From assembly GCF_009707515.1 (NCBI RefSeq), contig NZ_WLYI01000029.1, forward strand, positions 23,578 to 87,577: a stretch of 64,000 nt of DNA. The letters are read 5' to 3'. A program made the translations under genes and the position numbers. Positions 34,555 to 42,542 of the stretch are shown here, in pieces. Source of the stretch: Pseudomonas karstica. GTDB lineage: Bacteria; Pseudomonadota; Gammaproteobacteria; Pseudomonadales; Pseudomonadaceae. Below the pieces are notes generated by a model. That model made no database searches. It had not been told where the DNA came from and was given only the letters and a program-made list of their open reading frames with translations. How positions within the stretch are numbered: position 1 is the first letter of the stretch; each line of letters starts with the position of its first letter.

Positions 34555-35832
34555 TTATAACGGCAGTGGCATCGCCGACTCGCGGCGCAGCTTGTCGCCG
34601 GCAGGGTTGATTGCCTCGCGCAGGAAACCGAAGCCGGTACGCTTGTCATGCCGGAACAGCGTATTGGTGACATAGACGTCATCCCGTATCCCCACTACTT
34701 CCACCACCTCGCTGACGCAGCGCCGGCCATCGGGCAGGCGGGTCAGTTGGATCACCACGTCCAGTGCGGCGCAGATCATTTGCCGCAGGGTTTTTTCCGC
34801 CACCACGCGACCCGTCAAGCCCACCAGGGTTTCCAGGCGCAGCAAGGCGTCCTGGGCATTGTTGGCGTGCACGGTGCTCATGGAACCGTCGTGGCCAGTA
34901 TTCATGGCGGTCATCACGTCGAGCACTTCCACGCCGCGAATCTCACCCAGGATGATGCGGTCCGGGCGCATCCGCAGGGCGTTGCGGATCAGGTCGCTGG
35001 CCTTGACCTCGCCATGGCCCTCGGCATTGGGCGGCCGGGTTTCCAGGCGCACCACGTGGGGATGGCCCAGTTGCAGTTCGGCCACGTCTTCGATGGTCAC
35101 CAGGCGCTCATGGGGGTTGATCAATTGGCTGAGAATATTGAGCAAGGTGGTTTTACCGGTGCCGGTACCGCCGCTGATCAAAATGTTGCAGCGTTTGCCT
35201 ACGGCCTCCTGGAAAAACTCGTAAATGTTCTGGTCGATGGTTTGCATGGCCACCAGGTCGCTGCTCTTGAGCATGTCTTTGCGAAACTTTCGAATCGACA
35301 GGCAGGGCCCGTCCAGCGCTATTGGCGGGATGATGGCGTTGACCCGGCTGCCATCGGGCAGGCGCGCATCGACCATCGGCGACGACTCGTCCAGGCGCCG
35401 CCCCAAGGGTGCGAGGATGCGTTGCATGACCCGCTCCACGTGATGGTTATCGATAAAGCGCAGTTCGCTCTGGTGCAGCAAGCCGTCCCGTTCGACAAAT
35501 ACCCGGTGTGGCCCGTTGACCAGGATTTCAGTCACCGACGGATCGCGCAGCAGCACTTCCAGGGGGCCGAAACCGGTCAGCTCGTCGACGATTTCTTCAG
35601 CCAGGCGTTCCATTTCATAACGGGAAATCGCCAGGTGCATGCGGGTGATGTACTCGACGACTTTGTCGATGACAAGTTGCGCCAGGGACTGGCGCGAGCC
35701 TTCCAGCAGGTTTTTTCCCGACTCTTCGATGGCATCGATGATGTAGCGATGCAGCACCAGTTTCAGGCCGTCATGATCGGCGTTACCACGGGCACCTCGG
35801 GTGGGGGCGCCGAAGAGCTTTTCACCGTTCAT
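34555..35832 (-). CDS. tadA: Tad pilus assembly ATPase TadA (CpaF family)
   Basis: 425 aa hexameric secretion ATPase that drives Flp assembly. Walker A GGTGTGKTT is at 221-229. The Asp boxes, Walker B (MRPDRIILGEIRG) and the His-rich box (GHDGSMSTVHANNA) are present. The N-terminal half carries the VIDKVVEYI / TDELTGFGPLE pattern of CpaF. The start overlaps the tadZ stop by 4 nt. Confidence 0.95.
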   Translation of the reverse strand: MNGEKLFGAPTRGARGNADHDGLKLVLHRYIIDAIEESGKNLLEGSRQSLAQLVIDKVVEYITRMHLAISRYEMERLAEEIVDELTGFGPLEVLLRDPSVTEILVNGPHRVFVERDGLLHQSELRFIDNHHVERVMQRILAPLGRRLDESSPMVDARLPDGSRVNAIIPPIALDGPCLSIRKFRKDMLKSSDLVAMQTIDQNIYEFFQEAVGKRCNILISGGTGTGKTTLLNILSQLINPHERLVTIEDVAELQLGHPHVVRLETRPPNAEGHGEVKASDLIRNALRMRPDRIILGEIRGVEVLDVMTAMNTGHDGSMSTVHANNAQDALLRLETLVGLTGRVVAEKTLRQMICAALDVVIQLTRLPDGRRCVSEVVEVVGIRDDVYVTNTLFRHDKRTGFGFLREAINPAGDKLRRESAMPLPL

Positions 35833-37019
35833 TTGCCTGCTCCCAACAATCGTTCAAACCAGCGGGTTGAAGGGGGTTCCAGGCCTTCGGGGCGTTTTTG
35901 CAGACGCTCTCCCAGCGCTTTCAGGCCTTGGGTCAAGCGCTCCCGTGGCGCCAGGTTGAACAAGGTTTGCCCCTGGTTTTTTGCATTGAGCCGTACTTCG
36001 GGGCTCAAGGGCAGCACCGCAATGATTTCCAGGCCGTAGGTTTTTTCCAGGGCCTCGCTGTTCGGGGCGGTGCCCTTGAGGTAGCGATCAATCAGCAAGC
36101 GTGCGTGGTCCAGTTTCATGCCTTTTTCTCGCCACTGATTCAGCACGGCGAGGTTGCGTCGGCAATCCAGCACGCTTTGGTCGGTGCACCACAGCAGCGT
36201 GTCGCAATGGCTGATAAACGTACGCAGGGCCTCGCTGTCGGGTTGCCCGGTGAGGTTCACCACGGTGTGCTGAAAATGTTGGCGCAAGGCACTGAGCAGC
36301 ATGTACAACTCGGCGGCGCTGGTTTGCTCCAGGGGCTCATCATTGTTGGCGTAGGCCAGGATGCGCAAACCGTCTTCGGCCGTGGTAAAGGCGCTGTTGA
36401 TCAGGGTTGCGTCCAGGCGTCGCAGATGACGCAAGGCATCGCCAAAGTTGAATGAGCTTTCCAGGCCCAGCAACGCCAGGCTGTCGCCACAGGGCAGGCC
36501 CAGGTCCAACAACAACGTCTGTTGCCCGCTTTTTTGCACCACCAGCGCCAGGTGGCTGGCAAGCAGCGCGCCATCGGTGTTGGCCTGGGTGCCATAAAGC
36601 ACGGTAAGGCCGCCCAGTTGTGTGTTGGGTGTTACGGCGGGCAGTCGTTTGCTCAGGCGTCGCACCAGCCCGGCCACTTCGCTTGCGCGCGAGCCGTAGG
36701 CGACAAAGTCCCGGGCGCCGGCGCGCATGGCGTTGAGTACCAATTGGTTGTCCATGCCGTCGCCGAGGGCGACGATGGCCAGCATTGGCTTGGCCTCCAG
36801 CACGCCTTCGATCAGCGCGCTCTGGGCTGTTGCGTGTTCGCGGTCGAGCCCGACAAACACCAGGTTGGCGAAGGTCACGTCCACCAGCGCGAGCAATTCA
36901 TCCAGGCTGCCACTGGCATTGACTACTTGGCCAAGAGGCGCCAGTGCACCTTGGAGCCATTCCAGGTCGGTGTTGTTACGGGTGATCGCCAGAAAAGTCT
37001 GGCTCAGGCTATCGCTCAT
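35829..37019 (-). CDS. tadZ: Tad localisation protein TadZ (CpaE-like, degenerate Walker A)
   Basis: 396 aa. N-terminal atypical receiver-like domain (about 1-125) and a C-terminal MinD/ParA-like domain. The usual KGGxGKT loop is replaced by YGTQANTDGALLAS (about 142-155) with no lysine, so normal ATP hydrolysis is doubtful. LLLDLGLPCGDSLALL and FISHCDTLLWCTDQSVLDCR follow the ParA/CpaE pattern. TadZ places the machine at a pole. It overlaps rcpA and tadA by 4 nt each. Confidence 0.88.
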   Translation of the reverse strand: MSDSLSQTFLAITRNNTDLEWLQGALAPLGQVVNASGSLDELLALVDVTFANLVFVGLDREHATAQSALIEGVLEAKPMLAIVALGDGMDNQLVLNAMRAGARDFVAYGSRASEVAGLVRRLSKRLPAVTPNTQLGGLTVLYGTQANTDGALLASHLALVVQKSGQQTLLLDLGLPCGDSLALLGLESSFNFGDALRHLRRLDATLINSAFTTAEDGLRILAYANNDEPLEQTSAAELYMLLSALRQHFQHTVVNLTGQPDSEALRTFISHCDTLLWCTDQSVLDCRRNLAVLNQWREKGMKLDHARLLIDRYLKGTAPNSEALEKTYGLEIIAVLPLSPEVRLNAKNQGQTLFNLAPRERLTQGLKALGERLQKRPEGLEPPSTRWFERLLGAGK

Positions 37020-38239
37020 TCGGACAGTCCACTGCGCCGGTCGAAGTTGCCATTTTCCAGGAAGTACAGGCGGTACCAGTTCGGGTCGTAGTTGCGCAGC
37101 CGCTCGCCGGGCAAGGAGGGCAGCGCAGCGTTGGCGGCCAAGGGCTGGACCAGGTGTGGAGTGACGATCATCAGCAGCTCTTTTTCTTCGCGCTTGATCT
37201 CTGAGTCGCGGAAAAACGCACCGAGGATCGGGATATCGCCCAGGCCGGGAAACTTGCTGATGTTAGAGCGGTTGCTGGTGCTGATCAGCCCGCTGATGAC
37301 GAAGCTTTCGCCATCGGCCAGGGAGATGCTGGTATCGGTGCGGCGCACCGTCAGGGCGGGTACGGCGATGCCTTGAATGTTCACGGCGTTGATGTAATCC
37401 AGCTCGCTGACTTCCGGCGCCACCTTGAGGGAAATTCGGTTGTGGTCAATCACCGTGGGGGTCAGGGTCAGGCGAATGCCAAACTCCTTGTATTCGATGG
37501 CAATGCTGTTGCTGCCACTGCTGGGCACCGGGATCGGCACTTCGCCACCGGCGAGGAATGTCGCGCTTTGGCCGCTCAGTGCCACCAGGCTGGGACGCGC
37601 CAGGGTGTAGGCAAAGCCGCTGCCTTCCAGGGCGTTGATCATGGCCGAGAAGCGACCTCCGCCAAAGCCGATATTGAAGGTTTGGTCATTGACAGGCAGG
37701 CCCCTGAAACTGGTACCAGTGGCCGTTACGCCGTTGCCGGGGCTGCCGAACAGAAAGTTGCCGCCGCGCCCGAAGATGGAGGTGCTGGCCTCCTTGAGCT
37801 TGGTCCGGCTGACCTCGACAAAACGGATATCGGTCTGCACCTGGCTGGGCAGTGCAGGGTCGGTGGAGGGCGACAGCGTCTGGCTGGTAAGCGCAGAGGT
37901 GGCCTTGCCCTTGACGAACACCATGCTCTGGCGGGGCGCCGTGGAGCAGCCGGTCCAGACCATCAGGCTGGTGGTGCCGGACGCAACCCCGGTCAGCAGG
38001 AAGCCACGGTCGCCATTGAGGTGCACGTCTGCCACTTTCGGATCGCCGATGGCCAGGCGAGTGATCGCCACCGGAGATTGCAGTGCTTGTTGCAAGCCTT
38101 CGCCCACCTCCACCACGGCAGGCAATTGCTCCAGGTTGCTGCAATTTCCCGGTGCTGCCAGAGTCAGGCTCACGGGCAGGCTCGACAGCATCAGGGCCCA
38201 GGTCATTTGCGTGAACACTGGTGCGTAACGATGGCTCAT
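37016..38239 (-). CDS. rcpA: Tad secretin RcpA (CpaC)
   Basis: 407 aa outer-membrane channel of the Flp pilus. Signal peptide to about residue 29 (ending TLAAPG). A pilus-assembly N domain contains VAITRLAIGDPKVADVHLNG and GVASGTTSLMVW, and the secretin domain contains VQTDIRFVEVSRTKLKEAS, VPIPVPSSGSNSIAIEYKEF and ERLLGMIVT-like ELLMIVTPHLVQPL. It is 19 nt after rcpC and overlaps tadZ by 4 nt. Confidence 0.92.
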   Translation of the reverse strand: MSHRYAPVFTQMTWALMLSSLPVSLTLAAPGNCSNLEQLPAVVEVGEGLQQALQSPVAITRLAIGDPKVADVHLNGDRGFLLTGVASGTTSLMVWTGCSTAPRQSMVFVKGKATSALTSQTLSPSTDPALPSQVQTDIRFVEVSRTKLKEASTSIFGRGGNFLFGSPGNGVTATGTSFRGLPVNDQTFNIGFGGGRFSAMINALEGSGFAYTLARPSLVALSGQSATFLAGGEVPIPVPSSGSNSIAIEYKEFGIRLTLTPTVIDHNRISLKVAPEVSELDYINAVNIQGIAVPALTVRRTDTSISLADGESFVISGLISTSNRSNISKFPGLGDIPILGAFFRDSEIKREEKELLMIVTPHLVQPLAANAALPSLPGERLRNYDPNWYRLYFLENGNFDRRSGLSE

Positions 38240-38258
38240 TCAAGGCATCCTTGATCAA

Positions 38259-39191
38259 TCAGGGCGTTTGTTGGGTTACTTGACTGCCGCGTATCACTTC
38301 GACGCCCGCACGGCGCGGGCTACCTTGGCCGCGCTTTTTCGACGGGCCCACCAGGGCCAGTTGAGTGAACTGATAAAGGTCGCGGTTGGTGCTTTGCAGT
38401 TTGCTGGGTGAATCACTTTTTCCAGCCCAGTAGTGGCTGAGCAATTGTTCGTCGGCACTGCGCACAGCCAGGCGCAAGGTACCGGCCTGGGCGGCGAGCA
38501 TCAGCCGGCTCAGCAGTTGCTCCGGCACCGCCAGCACCACGGTGCGCGCCGCTGCCCGGCGTTGTGCCTGTTGGGCTTTTTCTTCGGGGGTGACCGGGGG
38601 AGGGGACGCAGGCTTGCCATCGTTGGCCAGCCCCAGTTGATCACCTACGCTGAGCAGGCGCAGGGCAGGAATGACGATTTGCGCCGATTGTTCGGTGTTG
38701 CCGGGTTCCTGGCGCAGCGCCAGCAGTACATCCACATAATCCCCTGGGCTGAGTTGCCCGCCTGCGCCAATCACCTCATCGACGGAGACTGCCAGGGCGC
38801 GCTCATCGGCGCGGATCATGCGTGCCAGGGGGCCGCCAGGGGAGAAAGTTTCCTCGGTCAGCCAGGTCCCGGCGCCGAGGGCTCTCAATGGGGTGCGCCC
38901 AACGGCTTGATCGATACGGGTCAAGCTGCCGGCGGGGGCCGTGCGCAATCTTTCCAGCGTCAGGTCTGCGTCGGTCAGGGCGACAAAAGGCGGCACGTCA
39001 TGGGCCAGTACCACTACCGATTGGCGAGTCTGGTCTTCGACGGCATCGATGGTTTTTTCCACGGTGGCTGTTGGTGTTGACGGCACGGCGGCGGGGGCTG
39101 GTGTACGACTCAAGACCAGGCCCCAATAGCCGGCAAACAGTGCCCCGACTAATAGCAACCCGGCCAGTATCATGCTGAAACGGCTGTTCAT
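38259..39191 (-). CDS. rcpC: Flp pilus assembly protein RcpC (CpaB)
   Basis: 310 aa. N-terminal membrane anchor (about residues 7-29). A SAF domain lies in the middle (VVVLAHDVPPFVALTDADLT and RTPLRALGAGTWLTEETFSP). The C-terminal RcpC/CpaB domain has GQLSPGDYVDVLLALRQEP and ARTVVLAVPEQLLSRL. It works with RcpA at the outer membrane. It is the first gene of the long minus-strand operon and divergent from flp. Confidence 0.9.
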   Translation of the reverse strand: MNSRFSMILAGLLLVGALFAGYWGLVLSRTPAPAAVPSTPTATVEKTIDAVEDQTRQSVVVLAHDVPPFVALTDADLTLERLRTAPAGSLTRIDQAVGRTPLRALGAGTWLTEETFSPGGPLARMIRADERALAVSVDEVIGAGGQLSPGDYVDVLLALRQEPGNTEQSAQIVIPALRLLSVGDQLGLANDGKPASPPPVTPEEKAQQAQRRAAARTVVLAVPEQLLSRLMLAAQAGTLRLAVRSADEQLLSHYWAGKSDSPSKLQSTNRDLYQFTQLALVGPSKKRGQGSPRRAGVEVIRGSQVTQQTP

Positions 39192-39511
39192 GACGGCTCT
39201 CCCTTTCCTGTTGCACTACACGCTCGCCTATCCCAGCGAACAACTTCGCAACCAGGCAGCTATGAACATCTTACGTTTTCGCTATTGAAGGTAGCGCAGT
39301 TAGGACAAAATGCCATTAGTCCTTGGAAGTTTTTTTGGATTTATAAACAGACGAAGAAACATGGACTTATGGGGTCAACCTTCCGACTAATACTTTGTTA
39401 TTAGTCGCTTCTTACAGTTGTGATCCGGGGGTTTGTTGACAATGCTCTAGTGGCGTACCGCAATCATCGTGTAAAAACTGTAATCAGCGCTCTGGCGCAA
39501 GGAGAAATGTT
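39192..39511. promoter_or_regulatory. Divergent flp / rcpC control region
   Basis: 320 nt between rcpC and flp. AT-rich in the middle (39280-39420). GACTAATA (39385-39392) and TATTAGTC (39399-39406) form a perfect 8-bp dyad with a 6-nt loop. The heptamer ATTAGTC occurs again in direct orientation at 39315-39321. TTGACA at 39436-39441 is a possible -35 for flp but lacks a good -10, which fits an activator-dependent promoter. PprB is the obvious candidate regulator (inference). Confidence 0.6.
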
Positions 39512-39712
39512 ATGTTCCGTATCTTTCTGATGAAGCTCTTTGTTCAGCTTCAGTTGTTTGTTCATCGCAAAGACGGCGCCACGGCGATTGAATACGCGAT
39601 TCTCGTGGCCGTGATCGCGCTGGTTGTGATGGTTGCGGCACAGACACTAGGGACGGATATTGCAGCCCTTCTTGATCGAGTCGGTGATGCCATCGCCGCC
39701 CCCGCCGCTTGA
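39512..39712 (+). CDS. flp: Flp type IVb major pilin
   Basis: 66-aa prepilin. A positively charged leader of 22 residues ends in Gly22, followed by ATAIEYAILVAVIALVVMVA: cleavage Gly^Ala with the Flp Glu-Tyr pair at mature positions 5-6 and a hydrophobic helix to about residue 43. AAGGAGAA precedes the ATG closely. It is divergent from the tad operon and followed by a receiver-only gene. Confidence 0.95.
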   Translation: MFRIFLMKLFVQLQLFVHRKDGATAIEYAILVAVIALVVMVAAQTLGTDIAALLDRVGDAIAAPAA

Positions 39713-39728
39713 CCTGTTTTGGCAGCCA

Positions 39729-39779
39729 TTCATGAGCAATACAGCCAGTAATGGATCCCGGTAAGGTATTGCTCATGAA
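39729..39779 (+). promoter_or_regulatory. 14-bp inverted repeat covering the start of the receiver gene
   Basis: TTCATGAGCAATAC (39729-39742) and GTATTGCTCATGAA (39766-39779) are perfect complements around a 23-nt loop. The right arm contains the start codon at 39775 and touches the AAGG ribosome-binding site (39763-39766). It begins 17 nt after the flp stop. It could end flp transcription, hide the start of the next gene, or both. Confidence 0.65.
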
Positions 39780-40188
39780 CGCTGCCACACCTGTACGCCA
39801 ACAAATCCTGTTGGTGGACGATGAAGAAGATGCCCTCGTTGAACTGGCCGAATCGCTGGAGCACGAGGGTTTTGTGTGTTTCACGGCCACCTCGGTCACG
39901 GTCGCCTTGCAAGAGCTGACCTTGCATCCCGATATCGCCCTGGTCATCACTGACCTGCGCATGCCCGAGGAAAGCGGCATTTCCTTGATCAAGTGCCTGC
40001 GCGAACACACGGCCCGCCAACACCTGCCAGTGATTGTCATGTCTGGCCATGCCGAGATGGATGATGTCAGCGACATGCTGCGCCTGCAGGTGCTGGACCT
40101 GTTTCGCAAACCGATCTACCTGCTGCGCTTGCTCGACACCTTGAACAACCTGTTCCCGTTGCCGAAGGTGCGGCTGGTCAATCTGTAG
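39775..40188 (+). CDS. Stand-alone response regulator receiver domain protein
   Basis: 137 aa, a receiver domain with no output domain. Acidic pair LVDDEED at 13-19, phosphorylated Asp60 in VITDLRMPEESG, Thr/Ser switch in VIVMSGHAEMDD, and Lys in FRKPIYLL. ATG 39775 has AAGG upstream; an earlier ATG at 39751 lacks a ribosome-binding site. It lies 62 nt after flp and is probably in its transcript. I do not recall an equivalent in the P. aeruginosa tad locus. It may pass or sink phosphate for a kinase such as the PprA-like one (inference). Confidence 0.85.
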   Translation: MNAATPVRQQILLVDDEEDALVELAESLEHEGFVCFTATSVTVALQELTLHPDIALVITDLRMPEESGISLIKCLREHTARQHLPVIVMSGHAEMDDVSDMLRLQVLDLFRKPIYLLRLLDTLNNLFPLPKVRLVNL

Positions 40189-40224
40189 AGACATGCCGCG
40201 CCCGCCGGTTGAAGCTGTTCGGCC

Positions 40225-41073
40225 TCAGGCAAGCGGCCGCCACCTGCCGCTCATATGCTCGATATCGCTGGCGCCCATCAATTGCAACTCTCCATTGGCC
40301 CCCGGTGCGCTGCTCAATAACGTGACTTCAGCGGGCAGGCGAACGGGCTTTTTGAACGCCACGTTTATCTCGATATTGGCGGTGGGCAAGTGTTGCTCCA
40401 GTGCCGCCAAAGTGCGTGCCTTGTTCCACAACCCATGGGCAATCGCCTGGGGGAAGCCGAACAGCTTGGCGCTCAAGGCGCTCAGGTGAATGGGGTTGTA
40501 GTCGCCAGACACCCGGGCATAGCGGCGGCCAATATCGGCCGGGGCTTTCCAGCGGGTCAGCTCGGTGAGGTCGATGGGAGGTAGCAGCGCGTCATCCGCC
40601 ACCTCGCCCGGCAGTTTCACCCCACGGCAGAGCATTCGGCTTTCTGCCTCCCACAGCGGGCCCAATGAGTCCTCCATCGTGGTGATCAAGTCAAACGTCG
40701 CGCCCTTGGCGTGCGGCTGCAGGTTCTGCGTCTTCACACTGACCTGCAGGTAACCCACGCTGCCCAGGGGGCGCAGGATACGAATGCGATTGCTCAGATG
40801 GATCAAGCCCAGCAGCGGGAACGGGAAATCCCTGGCCGTCAGTAGCTGCATCTGCAGGGCAAACGCCAGAATGTGTGGATACGTGGCCGGCAGGATCGGG
40901 CTGTTATCAAAGCCGCACACCTTGCGATAGGCCGCCAGGTGCCTGGGGTCTACACTCATCCAGCAACGCAGCCCCTGTTCGGGCAATGTTGTGCCGTTCA
41001 CTTTGCGTTTGAGCGCTGCCCGCCAGTAAAGGGGCGGCAGGAAGGGGGTGTTGCCTAACGTGTGCCAATCCAT
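40225..41073 (-). CDS. MaoC-family dehydratase / acyl hydratase
   Basis: 282 aa from ATG 41073 (MDWHTLGNTPFLPPLYWRAA); the longer frame to 41103 overlaps the preceding gene. Hot-dog fold protein with the MaoC hydratase signature YARVSGDYNPIHLSALSAKLFGFPQAIAHG, where the Asp and His are the expected catalytic pair. Two nt separate it from the FabG-like gene, so the pair is an operon. Probably hydrates an enoyl-acyl intermediate. Confidence 0.85.
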   Translation of the reverse strand: MDWHTLGNTPFLPPLYWRAALKRKVNGTTLPEQGLRCWMSVDPRHLAAYRKVCGFDNSPILPATYPHILAFALQMQLLTARDFPFPLLGLIHLSNRIRILRPLGSVGYLQVSVKTQNLQPHAKGATFDLITTMEDSLGPLWEAESRMLCRGVKLPGEVADDALLPPIDLTELTRWKAPADIGRRYARVSGDYNPIHLSALSAKLFGFPQAIAHGLWNKARTLAALEQHLPTANIEINVAFKKPVRLPAEVTLLSSAPGANGELQLMGASDIEHMSGRWRPLA

Positions 41074-41075
41074 GC

Positions 41076-42428
41076 TTACGCTCCCAAGAGACTTTGCCCA
41101 CACACCCGCAATACCTGCCCGCTGACCGCCCCCGAACCTGGCTGGCCCAGCCAGGCCACTGCTTCGGCGACGTCCTGGGGCAAGCCGCCCTGGCCCAGGG
41201 AACTCATGCGGCGCCCGGCTTCACGCAGGGCGAAGGGAATATGCGCGGTCATCTGGGTTTCGATAAAACCGGGGGCCACGGCGTTGATGCTGATCCCGCG
41301 TTCCTTCAGCAGCGGCGCCCAGGCCTGGGCCAGGCCGATCAGCCCGGCCTTGCTCGCGGCATAGTTGGTTTGCCCGCGATTACCGGCGATGCCGCTGATG
41401 GAGGCCAGCAGCACCACGCGGCCGTTGTCGTGCAAGGTGGCGCTGTCGAGCAGGGTTTTGGTCAGGACTTGTGGTGCGTTGAGATTGACCGCCAGCACGG
41501 CGTCCCAGTATTCCGGGGTCATGTTGGCCAGCGTCTTGTCGCGAGTGATACCGGCGTTATGTACGACGATGTCGATGCCGTCCGGCAATTCTTCGATTAA
41601 CTGTGTGGCGGCGTCTTCGGCGCAGATATCCAGGGCGATACTGCGCCCTCCCAGGCGCGCGGCCAAGGCATCCAGGTCCGCCTTGGCCTGTGGTACATCG
41701 AGCAAAATGACCTCGGCGCCGTCCCTGGCCAGGGTTTCGGCAATGGCCGCGCCGATACCGCGGGCGGCGCCGGTCACCAGGGCCTTGTTTCCGGCCAGTG
41801 GGCGAGTCCAGTCCTGGACCTGGGTGGCGCAGGCGTTCAGGCGGATCACCTGGCCTGAGACATAGGCGCTTTTGGGCGAGAGAAAAAACCGCAGCGCACC
41901 TTCCAACTGGTCTTCTGCGCCGTCATCTACATAGAGCAATTGCAGGGTGCCGCCGCTGCGCAATTCTTTGGCCAAGGACCGGCTGAAACCTTCCAGGGCT
42001 CGTTGGGCGCTGGCGGCGAAAGGGTCACCGAGGCTTTCCGGAGCGCGGCCAAGAATTACCAGGTGTGGGCTGTGATCGAGATTTTTCAGCAGGGGCTGAA
42101 AGAATTCTCGCAATTGCTTGAGCTGGTCGGTGTGCTGCAATTGGCTGGCATCGAACAGCACCGCCTTGAGCTTGGGACCATGGCCGGGAATCCAGGCCGG
42201 GGCCGCCGATGGTTCGGGGCCGTAGCTGTAGACGGCGTCGGTTAATTTATTGGCAAACGCCATGACCTTGGTCGCAAGCCCGCCGCCGCCGATCAACAGC
42301 GCTCCCTCCACGGGGCGCAGGCGTCCGGCCTGCCAGCGTTCCAGGCGTACCGGCGACGGCAGGCCAATGGCGGCGACCAAGCGATGGCCGAGGCTTGAGT
42401 TGGCGAAGTCGATATAACGGTCAGACAT
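41076..42428 (-). CDS. 3-oxoacyl-ACP reductase, FabG-like (two-domain)
   Basis: 450 aa, about 200 longer than FabG. The C-terminal half is a complete SDR domain: NADP loop VTGAARGIGAAIAET, the NNAG equivalent VHNAGITRD, the catalytic Ser in LLASISGIAGNRG and Tyr-Lys in TNYAASKAG. The N-terminal half is a second, degenerate Rossmann-type domain, as in high-molecular-weight FabG4 proteins. It pairs with the MaoC gene (2-nt gap) and is divergent from a thiolase, suggesting a small acyl-CoA elongation or degradation set. Confidence 0.88.
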   Translation of the reverse strand: MSDRYIDFANSSLGHRLVAAIGLPSPVRLERWQAGRLRPVEGALLIGGGGLATKVMAFANKLTDAVYSYGPEPSAAPAWIPGHGPKLKAVLFDASQLQHTDQLKQLREFFQPLLKNLDHSPHLVILGRAPESLGDPFAASAQRALEGFSRSLAKELRSGGTLQLLYVDDGAEDQLEGALRFFLSPKSAYVSGQVIRLNACATQVQDWTRPLAGNKALVTGAARGIGAAIAETLARDGAEVILLDVPQAKADLDALAARLGGRSIALDICAEDAATQLIEELPDGIDIVVHNAGITRDKTLANMTPEYWDAVLAVNLNAPQVLTKTLLDSATLHDNGRVVLLASISGIAGNRGQTNYAASKAGLIGLAQAWAPLLKERGISINAVAPGFIETQMTAHIPFALREAGRRMSSLGQGGLPQDVAEAVAWLGQPGSGAVSGQVLRVCGQSLLGA

Positions 42429-42542
42429 GGAACGCGCTCCGGTTGCAGGGGTTCAAACGATGGACCGCCCAAGGACGGCAGTCGTTCGATTGAGCCTAGG
42501 CTAGGCTCAGTGATTCCACCCACCCTTTAACGGGAGCTTTCC

